Counted from the stretch's first letter, positions 23,237 through 32,875 are shown. The stretch: 64,000 bases of DNA from Blastobasis lacticolella (GCA_905147135.1 LR990055.1:1426001-1490000); one strand, 5' to 3'. The notes: generated by a model from the sequence alone, not told the origin. Numbers and translations are program-made.

Positions 23237-23520
23237 GTGAGTATCGTACACATAGATGCGGAAGACCAGTGACACCTGTAAGGATGCGAGAACAAGAGTT
23301 AGACGAAAGCGTAGAAGTAGAGGCTCGGTGCAGAGGCTGTTCATTGACATTCATTGATGTGGGGATTGCTGCACTGGAAACGTGTATTAAACGGGTCGTG
23401 CCAATATTGGTAGGCCAGCTGGTGCGTGCGGGTGCTCGTGCCGGCGCGCCTCACATGATTCGCCGGCGGTTATGTGCGTGGCGTGTATCGATGCCCGGTG
23501 TCTCGCCGGGGCGCTGATCG
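23237..23520 (+). other. GC-rich open intron start after exon D
   Basis: The first 280 bases of the intron are GC-rich and one + frame stays open from 23185 to 23517 (CRGCSLTFIDVGIAALETC, then a basic end). It is not the exon D frame and has no family motif, so it is judged intronic. Confidence 0.4.
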
Positions 23521-24146
23521 GTCTGCATGCGTCGCCCCCTACCTGGATGAGCTCGCTTTACTTTCCCATTGCTTTCCTTTCGATTTTTGACGTTTAAAAA
23601 GAGATTAATTAACGCAATCCTAATTAATTAATACTTTTTCATTTCCTGTAGTGGAGGAAAGTTGCGAACTGCTTGTGTCAAAAGTCGAGAGGTGTGATCG
23701 GCACAATATGTATATTTTTAACCCTGATAGGGTTATCTACTCACTCCTTTCACACAGTGAATGCATCTTTTCTGCCTCTACTGCACTATCCATTCACATT
23801 CATATTCATCGCCTTCCTTGTCACATGACTTTCATCTTTCCGCATAACAAGCCCATACCACGCTAGCTTATTATTGGTTATTAATCTATCTGTCAATGGA
23901 ACAAGATCTTGTTTAGCATTGTCGTTTAAAGAAAATATAGAATATTAAATTTGCCTCGTAGCACCACCTTAGTAAGCCCGCTCGAGTTAAAATTGGTTAC
24001 TGTTTAACCAACTAAGCGAAAAAGCCCTGTGTTTCAATTTGCTTGCTAGACGGACTTACTCAAGTCTGTGCTCAAGTTGACTTTACACCATTTTTCATTT
24101 GCTACATAGGTCAACTTTTACGCGCCGTCCTCGTGATTCACTGATT

Positions 24147-24794
24147 TAATAACTGAGAATCTAGGGAAAATAATATTATGCTTCATTTTATAAAAGTCGA
24201 CTAATAATACCATGGGAATACCTATCATTTTTTTAGGGATGGGGCAGAAGTAAATATTATATTATACTATACAACGACTTAAAAACTTCCACTCTTTTTC
24301 TGGGGTAATCAATGAATGATTTGACATTTTGGTCTTAAAAGCTTGGATGAGCCATCAACGTATGAGTATGACGACGTGAGTGGTTCAGTTGGTTAAAATG
24401 CTGGTCGCAACGCAGAGGTCCCGGGTTCGATTCCCGGCCGAGCGAAACTTGAAATAATGAATTTTAATTTCTGTTCCGGTTCTGGGTGTAGTGTGTATAA
24501 GTTTATCAGTTATCTGACACCCATAACACAAGCTTTGTGGCTAGAGGGCGCTGCGTGAATTTGTCCAAGTATTTTTTAGTATTAGCGAGTTCAGTTGATC
24601 AGTGTATGTGGTTTTGTAAACCCAAAGGCCACGATCACCCCAGCTACATTCACAAATCTTTCAAAAGGTATAAAAATATAATATAATATTTATTTCTGCA
24701 CCACCCCTAAAAATTTTGCCACCCCTAATTATTTACTTAGTTGACTTTTATAAAATGCAGTGTAATATTATTTTCCCTAGATTCTCAGTTATTA
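24147..24794. mobile_element. Foldback element with about 130-bp arms and a nested SINE
   Basis: The left arm (24147-24275) reads TAATAACTGAGAATCTAGGG, then AAAATAATATTA and TTTTATAAAAGTC. The right arm (about 24665-24794) is its imperfect reverse complement. The interior holds a family B SINE at 24370-24582. Confidence 0.75.
24370..24582 (+). mobile_element. SINE family B nested in a foldback element
   Basis: GACGTGAGTGGTTCAGTTGG with GGTTCGATTCCCGGCCGAGC, then the standard body and GAATTTGTCCAAG end. Confidence 0.85.
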
Positions 24795-25467
24795 TATTGG
24801 TGTTTTCTGTTTTGTATTAGAGAAATTTCTTTCGTTTCGAAAAGCGCCTACAGAATCCAAATAGCATTAACTCACGTAAGTTTTGCTTACAAGATATTGT
24901 AAGGCACTTGTCTTACAAATTTATCTTTTTTCAATGTTCAGCTTCAAAGCGAGTCTGTAAAGCACTTATGTACCCAAGTACTATGAGTGGGACATTTTTG
25001 AATCTTGGTAACGCATACTATATTGTCATAATACGATCAAAGTAAAGAGAGGATGATATTAAACTCCTCGACCTAAACAAATTTGTTGAAGTGCCTCCTT
25101 TGAGATAGGCCTGTCTAATGGAAATAGGTATTTTTCATAGCAACCAAAGGGTCTAAGCTCAACCTTGCTTGTTATTGTAATATGTATTTTTGAATATCGT
25201 TATAAGGCAGGAAAATTAGACATTGACCTGCACATTTGAAATAACAAGCTGGAAAGTGGAAATGTCGAGATTAGTGTCCTGATTGATATCGCAAACGACC
25301 CAAAATATCGATACTGGGAAAATCCGCAATTTAAAAAATCCGCCGCTATATTGGATTTTGCGATTTTTAAGCATAGCGACTGAACCGAACTTCGAATTTT
25401 ATTCGGTTTTGTTTTAGATAACTTAGTTCAGACTGCTTTATCTTTAAAAATGCTGTAATCAATGATA

Positions 25468-25686
25468 GTCCGGTCAAAGTAGACAAACAAATACTCATTA
25501 AATAACAAAAATTAGGGGAGAGCCAAATTTTGGTGGAGACCTTAAAATCGCGATATTTTGTAGATAATTTTAAGATCTATCGATGGGGATTTTTGACACT
25601 TTGTTTCTAATGGTGAACCCAAGGTCTCCACTAAAATTTGGCTCTCCCCCAATTTTTGTTATTGCAAATGTCTACTTTGACCGGAC
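25468..25686. mobile_element. Mariner-type MITE with long terminal inverted repeats
   Basis: GTCCGGTCAAAGTAGACA starts the left arm, and its reverse complement ends the right arm. Pairing continues inward through the AATTGGGGGAGAGCC and GGTGGAGACCTT segments, roughly 80 bases per arm with a few mismatches. TA dinucleotides flank both ends (25466-25467, 25687-25688), as expected for Tc1/mariner target sites. Confidence 0.85.
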
Positions 25687-25974
25687 TATGATTTTACTTG
25701 AATTTTAGTCTTTGTGAAAAAAAATATCAAGATAAATAAAAATACAACAAATGATTTGTAAATAAGGCTTGTACACGGCGCATGTAGCTAGCGCATGTTG
25801 AGGGACTTGCGCTGGGAGTCCCACTCAGGCCCGCCGTCCCCCCTACGGAAGGGTACCGTGCGTAATAAATTCCCCATTTAATAAAAAGGTTACATGCTCG
25901 TGAATGAATGCCACGTAGGTTCGCGGGTCCAGTAGCTCGCGCATTTTACTTGCGTGAGCTAACCCGAGCCAGTT

Positions 25975-26320
25975 TCTCTCTCCAGCTTCATCATCATTAT
26001 CATTCCTGCTATTCCTAGTTCACTTTGTTCGGTCTTCGGCATCCATAGTGGTGAGTCTGTTGGCATGCATGTCACTCTTAACGACGTCCAGCCATCGCTT
26101 CTTCGGCTGGCCTCTGCTTCCCGTACCTTGTCGTGGTGGCATGGCCACACATCTGTTGTGGGCGTTCCGCACTCGATCTTTGCGGGAAACCCTACACATC
26201 CACCGCAGCATCTTCATTTCTGTGACTCGCAACTCCTGCTTGTGTCGCTCTAGTAGAGGCCAAGTCTCGCTGCCGTATAAGAGAATAGCCGGTCTAGCCA
26301 TCTTTGACAGTTCCGCTTGC
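25975..26320 (-). mobile_element. Non-LTR retrotransposon C-terminal fragment
   Basis: The - strand frame 26301-26020 encodes ILLYGSETWPLLERHKQELR, VTEMKMLRWMCRVSRKDRVR and GQPKKRWLDVV. The aLLYGsEtW and mRMLRWm motifs are hallmarks of RTE-group reverse transcriptase ends. Frames change near the 3' end. Confidence 0.85.
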
Positions 26321-26478
26321 GTGATGCGTGTATGGTAGAAAATTGACAGGTCGAAGTTCGACTATTTCTACCAACATCTACATTGACTCTGATTGTGTAG
26401 GATCATCCGCCAATCCGCCTCTTTTGTACACCGAAAGTACGTGAATTGTCTATGAACCAAGAATTTCTACCACAAACC

Positions 26479-26592
26479 GCTTATGTCAGATAACGTTAGC
26501 TTATGTCAGATAACGTTAGCTTGTGTCAGATAACGTTAGCTTATGTTAGATAACGGTAGCTTATGTCAGATAACGGTAGCTTATATCAAATC
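26479..26592 (+). repeat. 20-bp tandem repeat, about five units
   Basis: CTTATGTCAGATAACGTTAG repeats with few changes (GTG, TTAG, GGTAG variants). TTTCTACCACAAAC lies on both sides (26463 and 26599). Confidence 0.9.
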
Positions 26593-26832
26593 CCATACAT
26601 TTTTTCTACCACAAACGATTGTAGATTAACGAAACCTCTTGGCTAAGGCCGCAGGTCTGATAATGGTCTTGTAGACTTATTCCTTAAGCTTCATCGGTAT
26701 CTTGGGGCCTCAGATGACAGCCGCCACCTCCCGCCATTTGGCCCAAGCCGGGCTTTGACGTTGTTAGAATATATTTAGACCAAAGGATCGGGCTTTGACG
26801 TCGTTAGACTATATACTGCCCCATCCCTTCAG

Positions 26833-26991
26833 GCACAATCCAATCCTTCAACTACGCAACGAACGGCCGCCACCTCGCCAGCCAGCACTACCGCGCGTGC
26901 GTCCGCCGCAACGAGGGCCGCTGCGCCGTGCGGTACGCGCCGTGCCAGCCGGGTGCCTTCCGGGTGGGGTCGGGGGCGGGGATGGATGGAG
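26833..26991 (+). CDS. Gene 1 exon E: end of CUB-like domain 2, source of the minisatellite
   Basis: The acceptor is CATCCCTTCAG. The exon encodes TIQSFNYATNGRHLASQHY, then RACVRRNEGRC, RYAPC and GAFRVGSGAGMDG. This matches the family block (IxSFNY, LaxQxYxxCvR, C-x-i-y-xC, FR(i/v)G). The donor chosen is GTAGAT at 26992, because only this cut leaves the phase 1 end that the next exon needs. Reading through the donor meets an in-frame TGA at 26997-26999. Partial copies of this exon end and its donor fill the next 1.5 kb. Confidence 0.88.
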
Positions 26992-27059
26992 GTAGATGAT
27001 GGTGATGGTGATGATGTGGTCTTGCAGATGGGTAATGATTTTGAGGATGTTGTACTGAG

Positions 27060-27141
27060 GAGGGTTGCTGCGCCGAGCGGTACGCGCTGTGCGACCCGGG
27101 TGCGTTCCGGGTGGGGTCGGGAGCGATGGGGGTGGATGGAG
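27060..27141 (+). repeat. Vestigial duplicate of the 3' end of gene 1 exon E
   Basis: Translated in the exon frame this reads EGCCAERYALCDPGAFRVGSG, against EGRCAVRYAPCQPGAFRVGSG in exon E, followed by the same GGATGGAG and a donor, here GTAGGT. It lies 68 bases beyond the real donor and is the longest exon copy. It has no usable acceptor: after the CTTGCAG at 27021-27027 the frame meets TAA at once. Confidence 0.85.
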
Positions 27142-28560
27142 GTAGGTGGTGATGATGATGGACGCAGCCGCGTTCCGGGTGGGAACGGGAGCGATGGGGG
27201 TGGATGGAGGTAGGTGATGATGATGATGGACGCAGCCGCCTTCCGAGTGGGGTCGGGAGCGATGGGGGTGGATGGAGGTAGGTGATGATGATGATGGACG
27301 CAGCCGCCTTCCGGGTGGGAACGGGAGCGATGGGGGTGGATGGAGGTAGGTGATGATGATGATGGACGCAGCCGCCTTCCGAGTGGGGTCGGGAGCGATG
27401 GGGGTGGATGGAGGTAGGTGATGATGATGATGGACGCAGCCGCCTTCCGGGTGGGAACGGGAGCGATGGGGGTGGATGCAGGTAGGTGATGATGATGATG
27501 GACGCAGCCGCCTTCCGGGTGGGAACGGGAGCGATGGGGGTGTATGGAGGTAGGTAATGATGATGATGGACGCAGCCGCCTTCCGGGTGGGAACGGGAGT
27601 GATGGGGGTGGATGGAGGTAGGTGATGATGATGTTGGACGCAGCCGCCTTCCGGGTGGGAACGGGAGCGGGGATGGATGGAGGTAGGTGATGATGATGAT
27701 GGACGCAGCCGCCTTCCGGGTGGGAACGGGAGCGATGGGGGTGGATGCAGGTAGGTAATGATGATGATGGACGCAGCCGCCTTCCGGGTGGGAACGGGAG
27801 TGATGGGGGTGGATGGAGGTAGGTGATGATGATGTTGGACGCAGCCGCCTTCCGGGTGGGAACGGGAGCGGGGATGGATGGAGGTAGGTGATGATGATGA
27901 TGGACGCAGCCGCCTTCCGGGTGGGAACGGGAGCGATGGGGGTGTATGGAGGTAGGTAATGATGATGATGGACGCAGCCGCCTTCCGGGTGGGAACGGGA
28001 GTGATGGGGGTGGATGGAGGTAGGTGATGATGATGTTGGACGCAGCCGCGTTCCGGGTGGGAACGGGAGCGGGGATGGATGGAGGTAGGTGATGATGATG
28101 ATGGACGCAGCCGCCTTCCGGGTGGGAACGGGAGCGGGGATGGATGGAGGTAGGTGGTGATGATGATGGACGCAGCCCCGTTCCGGGTGGGAACGGGAGC
28201 GATGGGGGTGGATGCAGGTAGGTGATGATGATGATGGACGCAGCCGCCTTCCGGGTGGGAACGGGAGCGATGGGGGTGTATGGAGGTAGGTAATGATGAT
28301 GATGGACGCAGCCGCCTTCCGGGTGGGAACGGGAGTGATGGGGGTGTATGGAGGTAGGTAATGATGATGTTGGACGCAGCCGCGTTCCGGGTGGGAACGG
28401 GAGCGGGGATGGATGGAGGTAGGTGATGATGATGATGGACGCAGCCGCCTTCCGGGTGGGAACGGGAGCGGGGATGGATGGAGGTAGGTGGTGATGATGA
28501 TGGACGCAGCCCCGTTCCGGGTGGGAACGGGAGCGATGGGGGTGGATGGAGGTAGGTAGA
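27142..28560 (+). repeat. 68/65-bp minisatellite of 21 exon-end plus splice-donor units
   Basis: Starts of the GACGCAGCC anchor fall at 27161, 27229, 27297, 27365, 27433, 27501, 27569, 27637, 27702, 27770, 27838, 27903, 27971, 28039, 28104, 28169, 28237, 28305, 28373, 28438 and 28503. Spacing is 68, or 65 where GCGATGGGGG is replaced by GCGGGGA. Each unit carries CTTCCGGGTGGGA (the exon E GAFRVG codons), then GATGGAG or GATGCAG, then GTAGGT, the donor, then a (GAT)n run. The array lies wholly within the intron after exon E. Confidence 0.95.
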
Positions 28561-28759
28561 CATACACATAGACAGTAATTTATGCAGATCCTCATTGCAT
28601 CCTTAACCTAAGATGAGTACAGAAAATTATAATGATTGAATATTTCATAAGACCAGCCAGTGATGTAACGGAAACCGAAATGGACTAGTCAGCATAATGC
28701 TGTGAGGATGTGATGATGGAGTGTTCTTCTGAGGACGGGGGATTTATCTGAGGATGTTC

Positions 28760-28862
28760 TAGTGGACTGCAGTTGGAGTATTTGCTAGTCTGATTGTAAT
28801 TAGATTGTGGACTAAAACGGCGGTCTATTGGTTGATTCTAGTAGAGTAGTTTTTTCAGGTGG
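28760..28862 (+). mobile_element. Repeat family K
   Basis: TTGGAGTATTTGCTAGTCTG, TGTGGACTAAAACGGCGGTC and TTGATTCTAG. Further copies are at 29288-29382 and, split, at 8205 and 8410. Confidence 0.55.
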
Positions 28863-28899
28863 TAGGTTTCTGCCAAGAATGAGGAGTCTGCATTTTTTT

Positions 28900-29175
28900 A
28901 TATTAGGCTAGACAGGCATTTGACTGCCATCTCATCTGTTGGTAAAGATGTGGCCGAAGACGGAGCAAGCCCGTCTTGGAACAACCTATTCACTCTAGCC
29001 TTGAAGGCGTCCAGATAAATATTGATCAGGGATCACTCACAGGCGACGTGTTCCATTCCTTAGCTGTAAGCATTATAAAGGTCGAACCAAAGCGACTTAT
29101 GCGGATAGCTGGAAGATCCACGACATAAGAATGAACCGCTCGTTCGGATCGCGTCTCCCGATGGCAGAAATGGAT
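28900..29175 (-). mobile_element. Repeat family J
   Basis: GCATTTGACTGCCATCTCAT, ATGTGGCCGAAGACGGAGCA, GCCTTGAAGGCGTCCAG and GATCGCGTCTCCCGATGGCA. Confidence 0.7.
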
Positions 29176-29287
29176 GAAATGTTCTTCTTACGGACGGGGA
29201 ATGATTTTTCTGAACTGCCATTTATTATTTACTTATTTCAGGCAACTGATGCCCATAAAACACAAATAACACTATCCAACAACAACC

Positions 29288-29382
29288 ATTGGACTATTTC
29301 CTAATCTAATTGTAACTGGATTGTGGACTAAAACGGCAGTCTCATTTGTTAGATTTTAGAAAGCAACATCGATATCTATTTA
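29288..29382 (+). mobile_element. Repeat family K copy
   Basis: TTGGACTATTTCCTAATCTA, TGTGGACTAAAACGGCAGTC and TTAGATTTTAGAAAGCAAC. Confidence 0.55.
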
Positions 29383-29489
29383 ACTGAGTTATCACTACTC
29401 TATTATTGACAAAAGTCTTTGCAGAATATTCTAGGGGAGACATTTTAAAGAAAGTTTAGGTCAAGAGTATGTACACTGAACGAACGAAC

Positions 29490-29590
29490 ATGTATGAAAA
29501 GGTTGATGAAAGAAAAGAAGCGACCGAGGTTTGTCAGGACCGCAGCAAATGGAAAAATGTGGTCTCTGTCTACCCTTACGGGAAAAAGTC
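29490..29590 (+). mobile_element. LINE fragment just upstream of exon F
   Basis: MYEKVDERKEATEVCQDRSK, then WKNVVSVYPYGKK: a reverse transcriptase C-terminal remnant. It ends about 50 bases before the exon F acceptor. A related piece lies inside the Harbinger-like element at 10090-10160. Confidence 0.5.
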
Positions 29591-29642
29591 GTGACGGTAT
29601 GTACGTTTACACATCGATAATAACTAAATCAAAACTCCTTAG

Positions 29643-29780
29643 ATCCGTCACTCGGTCCTGGCTTATCTGGTGGAGCCGGAACTGGGTTCTACGGGCCCGA
29701 CGGGTCATTTCTGCCCGGGCTTCCAGAACTTACAACTGAGAGGGTCTCCACGACCCCGCCGATTGCTGATGCCGTTAATG
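29643..29780 (+). CDS. Gene 1 exon F: Gly/Pro/Ser-rich linker (3' end uncertain)
   Basis: An acceptor CTCCTTAG at 29642 opens a frame that continues from exon E in phase: DPSLGPGLSGGAGTGFYG, GPDGSFLPGLPEL, then TTERVSTTPP. Base composition rises compared with both sides. The frame stays open to about 29840. Donors giving the phase needed by exon G are weak (GTTCCA at 29781 or GTTTTA at 29787), so the end is a best guess. If the exon is not used, E cannot join G in phase with the same donor, because E ends in phase 1 and G needs a single preceding base, which would also work by direct E-G joining. Exon F could therefore be optional. Confidence 0.45.
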
Positions 29781-30337
29781 GTTCCAGTTTTAATTACCCT
29801 TTTTTATCCTGGGTTTCCATAGACTGGTGATCAGATGAGTTACCCGCAACTTGAATGAGCTTGAGCGCCCTTTTATTGACATTTATTTTGAATAGATGAT
29901 CAGTAATATTTCGATGGAGTATGGCTTACCCTGTAGTTTTGTATCCATTTAGATTATGACGGAATGTATGGTTTTTGTATCCTTGAGTAGTCCTATAATG
30001 TTGTTCTTCCTTTGACTCTTGTTTTCCTCAATAAAAGTTACGTTTATTTTTGTAGTCTTTCCTGCCTACCTGTTTTAAATCTCCTTTTTAATTATGTTTA
30101 TATTCCTATTTACTTGTAATCGCTTTTTAATTCTTTACCGATACCCAGGTACCCAGGTATTTCCTCCCTGCCCTGCCTGAATATCTACCCTAAAGAACCC
30201 ATGTAATGTTGAAGACAATAAGAACCTTAGTAAACCTCGTAACAAATCAAATTAGAACCCAAAATAATATGGTCACTATAGTTTGAAGCCAAACCAGAAC
30301 CAATAATAACCAAACTAATTTCACTCCAACACCCCAG

Positions 30338-30507
30338 CCAGTGGAATGCCAGGTTCCACTCAGCAGGAAATGCAGCAAGAAGAGCTGATGCCAGTTGGAG
30401 ATATGCAGATGCAAGACGAAGAAGGTTCTGGAGCCGATCCCAACATGGCTCCAACCATGACAAGGCCACCAGCTAAACGGCAACCCAAGAAAGGATGGAT
30501 GGGCACT
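30338..30507 (+). CDS. Gene 1 exon G: Met/Gln-rich acidic linker
   Basis: The acceptor is AACACCCCAG and the donor GTAAGT at 30508. The frame with two leading bases encodes SGMPGSTQQEMQQEELMP, then GDMQMQDEEGSGADP, then a basic patch RPPAKRQPKKGWMGT. There are many Met and Gln residues, an acidic centre and a basic end, with no cysteine: a flexible spacer between the CUB-like modules. It ends in phase 0. An RTE-like LINE tail begins about 100 bases into the following intron. Confidence 0.75.
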
Positions 30508-30603
30508 GTAAGTTGGTTTTTGTTGATAATTAATCCGCCGATTTTCGATAATAAGGCCGCTTACTATGGGCCTTATAAGAAAGCTCATTGTCACCCAACG
30601 TGC

Positions 30604-30925
30604 AATAGAATGGGTTATGCTCGGAGTCTCGTTGCTCGATAGAATCAGAAATGAGGAAATCCGCAAGCGAACCAAGGTCACCGACATAGCCCCAAGGATT
30701 GCCAAGCTAAAGTACAGATGACACCCATGGGGATGACCTATGGGTCTGTAGTGGCGACCACGTATCGGAAGACGCAGCGTGGGTAGACCTCCCACAAGAG
30801 GGATCGACGATCTGGTAACGATCACAGGTATCAGGTACCGGCCTTTGTGGAGATCTCTGGGGGAGGCTTATGTCCAGCAATACGCCCGTATTTTGGCTGA
30901 AATGATGATGATAATTAATAATTTA
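30604..30925 (+). mobile_element. RTE-like LINE 3' end in the intron after exon G
   Basis: The + strand encodes VSLLDRIRNEEIRKRTKV, TDIAPRIAKLKYR, RRSVGRPPTRGIDDLV and WRSLGEAYVQQ with frame breaks: the standard RTE-group C-terminus. The tail is ATGATGATGATAATT. Confidence 0.85.
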
Positions 30926-31351
30926 ATTCATTTTATAAATAGTTGGTAAAACAACATTCCCTAACCGATAGAAAGTCTGATAACCGCATTGTTCCTTTTA
31001 TGATCTGTTTATTCTGACATGTCTTATTTGGTGAACAAACAATGCCCAAAATCACGACTTGCCGTATCAATCACGCTACGTATATTGTGTGTAAATGTCT
31101 TAAATTATACAAGAAAATGTGAATTTCAACGAATAACACACACATTGCTGCACATTATCCATTTAAATACATAATTTGGTAAACCAAATAGCACAAGTCA
31201 GTTTGGACAGATTATGCTTGCGCTGTAAGGCCCCCGCTTCTCCGCATCCTATAGGTTTTTAGGAAGGGTTTATCACTCAAAAGTGTATTCTATAGTTATC
31301 ATTTTTATTTATTTTGATCAACGTATTTAATTATGAACGATTCCCAAGAAG

Positions 31352-31558
31352 TCAATTACAAAGATCGAATAAACGTTTACAATGTAATGTTTCGAAAACA
31401 TTAAGGATGCCAAACGGGGCAAAAGGACGACCGTAAACACCGAAGTCTCCGCAGCCACATTCCGAACCATTGTTGTAAACGATTCGAGTTTTACTAATTT
31501 TACAACTGTCATTGTTGGCAGTTAACCTTGGAGTTATATGACTCAGTTTACAGTTAAG
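31352..31558 (-). pseudogene. Possible orphan cysteine-rich (Kazal-like) exon inside a gene 1 intron
   Basis: Read on the - strand, an open frame gives LNCKLSHITPRL, NDSCKISKTRIVYNNGSECGCG, then VYGRPFAPFGILN, VFETLHCKRLFDLCN and a TGA. The CxC, VYxxP, then G-x-x-x-x-(T/F)-x-x-x-x-C-x-x-x-x-x-x-C order recalls a Kazal inhibitor, but the cysteine expected at PVCG is missing. A TAA closes the frame just upstream and no pyrimidine-rich acceptor precedes it. It may be a decayed nested gene or a chance open frame. Confidence 0.25.
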
Positions 31559-32199
31559 CTTCCCCACCCATTATCACGGTTGTAGCCCTTCATTCCATTT
31601 AATATTCCACATAATTGTATTGCTGAAGTTAGGGGTTCCTTTTTACTGCTTGATACTAAAGTAAAATGGACCTATATATGTTTTACTAGTTCTGTCTTCT
31701 GTCTATGTATAGTCCAACGGAAATTTTCCGAGAGTCAATTAAAAAGAAAAATTCGTTCAAATAATTGTAATACATGGCTTTGATTAGACACGATTGTAAA
31801 AAAAAAAATCATATTATAAAAATGTAGACATATTGCGCTTCCTTCTCAGAAAAGGTACTAAAACTATGTATCTTTTCACGAAACACCTTTCCAAGTTACT
31901 TCGGTTACCAAATTCAATACTTGAGAATCATGTCTAATCAGCGCCAGCTAGTGAGGCAAGCCGAACTACATTTTTTACTTATCAAAGTAGGTGTCTGAAA
32001 ATTCTCCATTGGAGATAAAAGTTAGGTACGTGTTTAATGTTAAGATTTTCTTTAGCTTTCATAAAGAGTTCTACGTGACTGTTGTAAATCTCTGTTTCTT
32101 TAAATTTAGCGTTCGTGGGTTGAATGTTTCATTCATAAAGTGGATTATATTTAAGTATCTAACTAAACGAACTTACCTTTTCTATTTTCTTCATGCTAC

Positions 32200-32355
32200 T
32201 CAGTGACAAACGAGCAGACAGCCCACCTGATGGTAAGCGGTTACTGTCGCCCATAACATATACGATTCATGCATTTAGGTTGCAGGCATCAAAAATGCAG
32301 AACCCCAAGTGCGTTGTCACTGTGAGGACTAAGATGAAATGCCTCATACGAGGCA
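32200..32355 (+). mobile_element. Repeat family D copy
   Basis: CAGTGACAAACGAGCAGACA, GGTAAGCGGTTACTGTCGCC, then AAAAATGCAGAACCCCAAG and GTCACTGTGAGGACTAAGAT. Confidence 0.75.
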
Positions 32356-32699
32356 TACATCAAATATACGAGGGCTTTGTCCGGAGTGATTAGCATTTGA
32401 ATTATTTAGTTGCTTACCCAAACACTTAGATATCCAAATTAGACCCATAACACTATTTTGTTCGTAGCAAGTTTCATCAATAGTAGATTTCAACCTTCCA
32501 TGTCCATATTAATTGTATGAATATTAAAACAATCCCTTATTTGGGTTTCATATTGACCCCTACGAAATTCTCCTAAATATAACTTCTTAACCATTCAGTA
32601 ACGTAAACCAACCACATATCCGTCTTGTTATTATGTCTGAACAGACAAGCTATTGTTAATACTTAATTTATCGCGGTTATTATCACACATTTTAAAGGT

Positions 32700-32841
32700 A
32701 CATTCCGGGTTTCCTACCGCGTACTGTTTCCGAGTATCTCTATATTTCGACGCAGTTGGCATGCATCTTGGCCACGGGACGACTGACTGCATCGAATTAT
32801 CGAGCTACTTGTAAAGGTATGCGGTAGGAAACCCGGAACAT
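32700..32841. mobile_element. MITE family G, copy 1
   Basis: The ends pair as CCGGGTTTCCTACCGC and GCGGTAGGAAACCCGG. The centre holds ATATTTCGACGCAGTTGGC and GCATC. A second copy is at 56855-56989. Confidence 0.8.
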
Positions 32842-32875
32842 ATATTTAAAATATGTTGTTAATACTACCTAAGAG

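Noticed and set aside
23185..23517. 110-codon + strand frame overlapping the end of exon D
   Set aside because: It uses a different frame from exon D and runs through the GTGAGT donor. GC richness alone explains the lack of stops.
26481..26592. CRISPR-like direct repeats
   Set aside because: The 20-bp units are contiguous with no spacers, in a eukaryotic intron.
27028..27141. Alternative exon using the CTTGCAG acceptor at 27021-27027
   Set aside because: The frame needed to read the exon E copy meets TAA right after the acceptor, and the intron left behind would be only about 35 bases.
26829..28595. Three overlapping - strand open frames of 559 to 588 codons rich in His, Pro and Ile
   Set aside because: They exist because the 68-bp repeat lacks stops on that strand and its period is not a multiple of three, so each frame cycles through the same peptide (HHHHLPPSIP-type). 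They run antisense to a well-supported exon and its intron.
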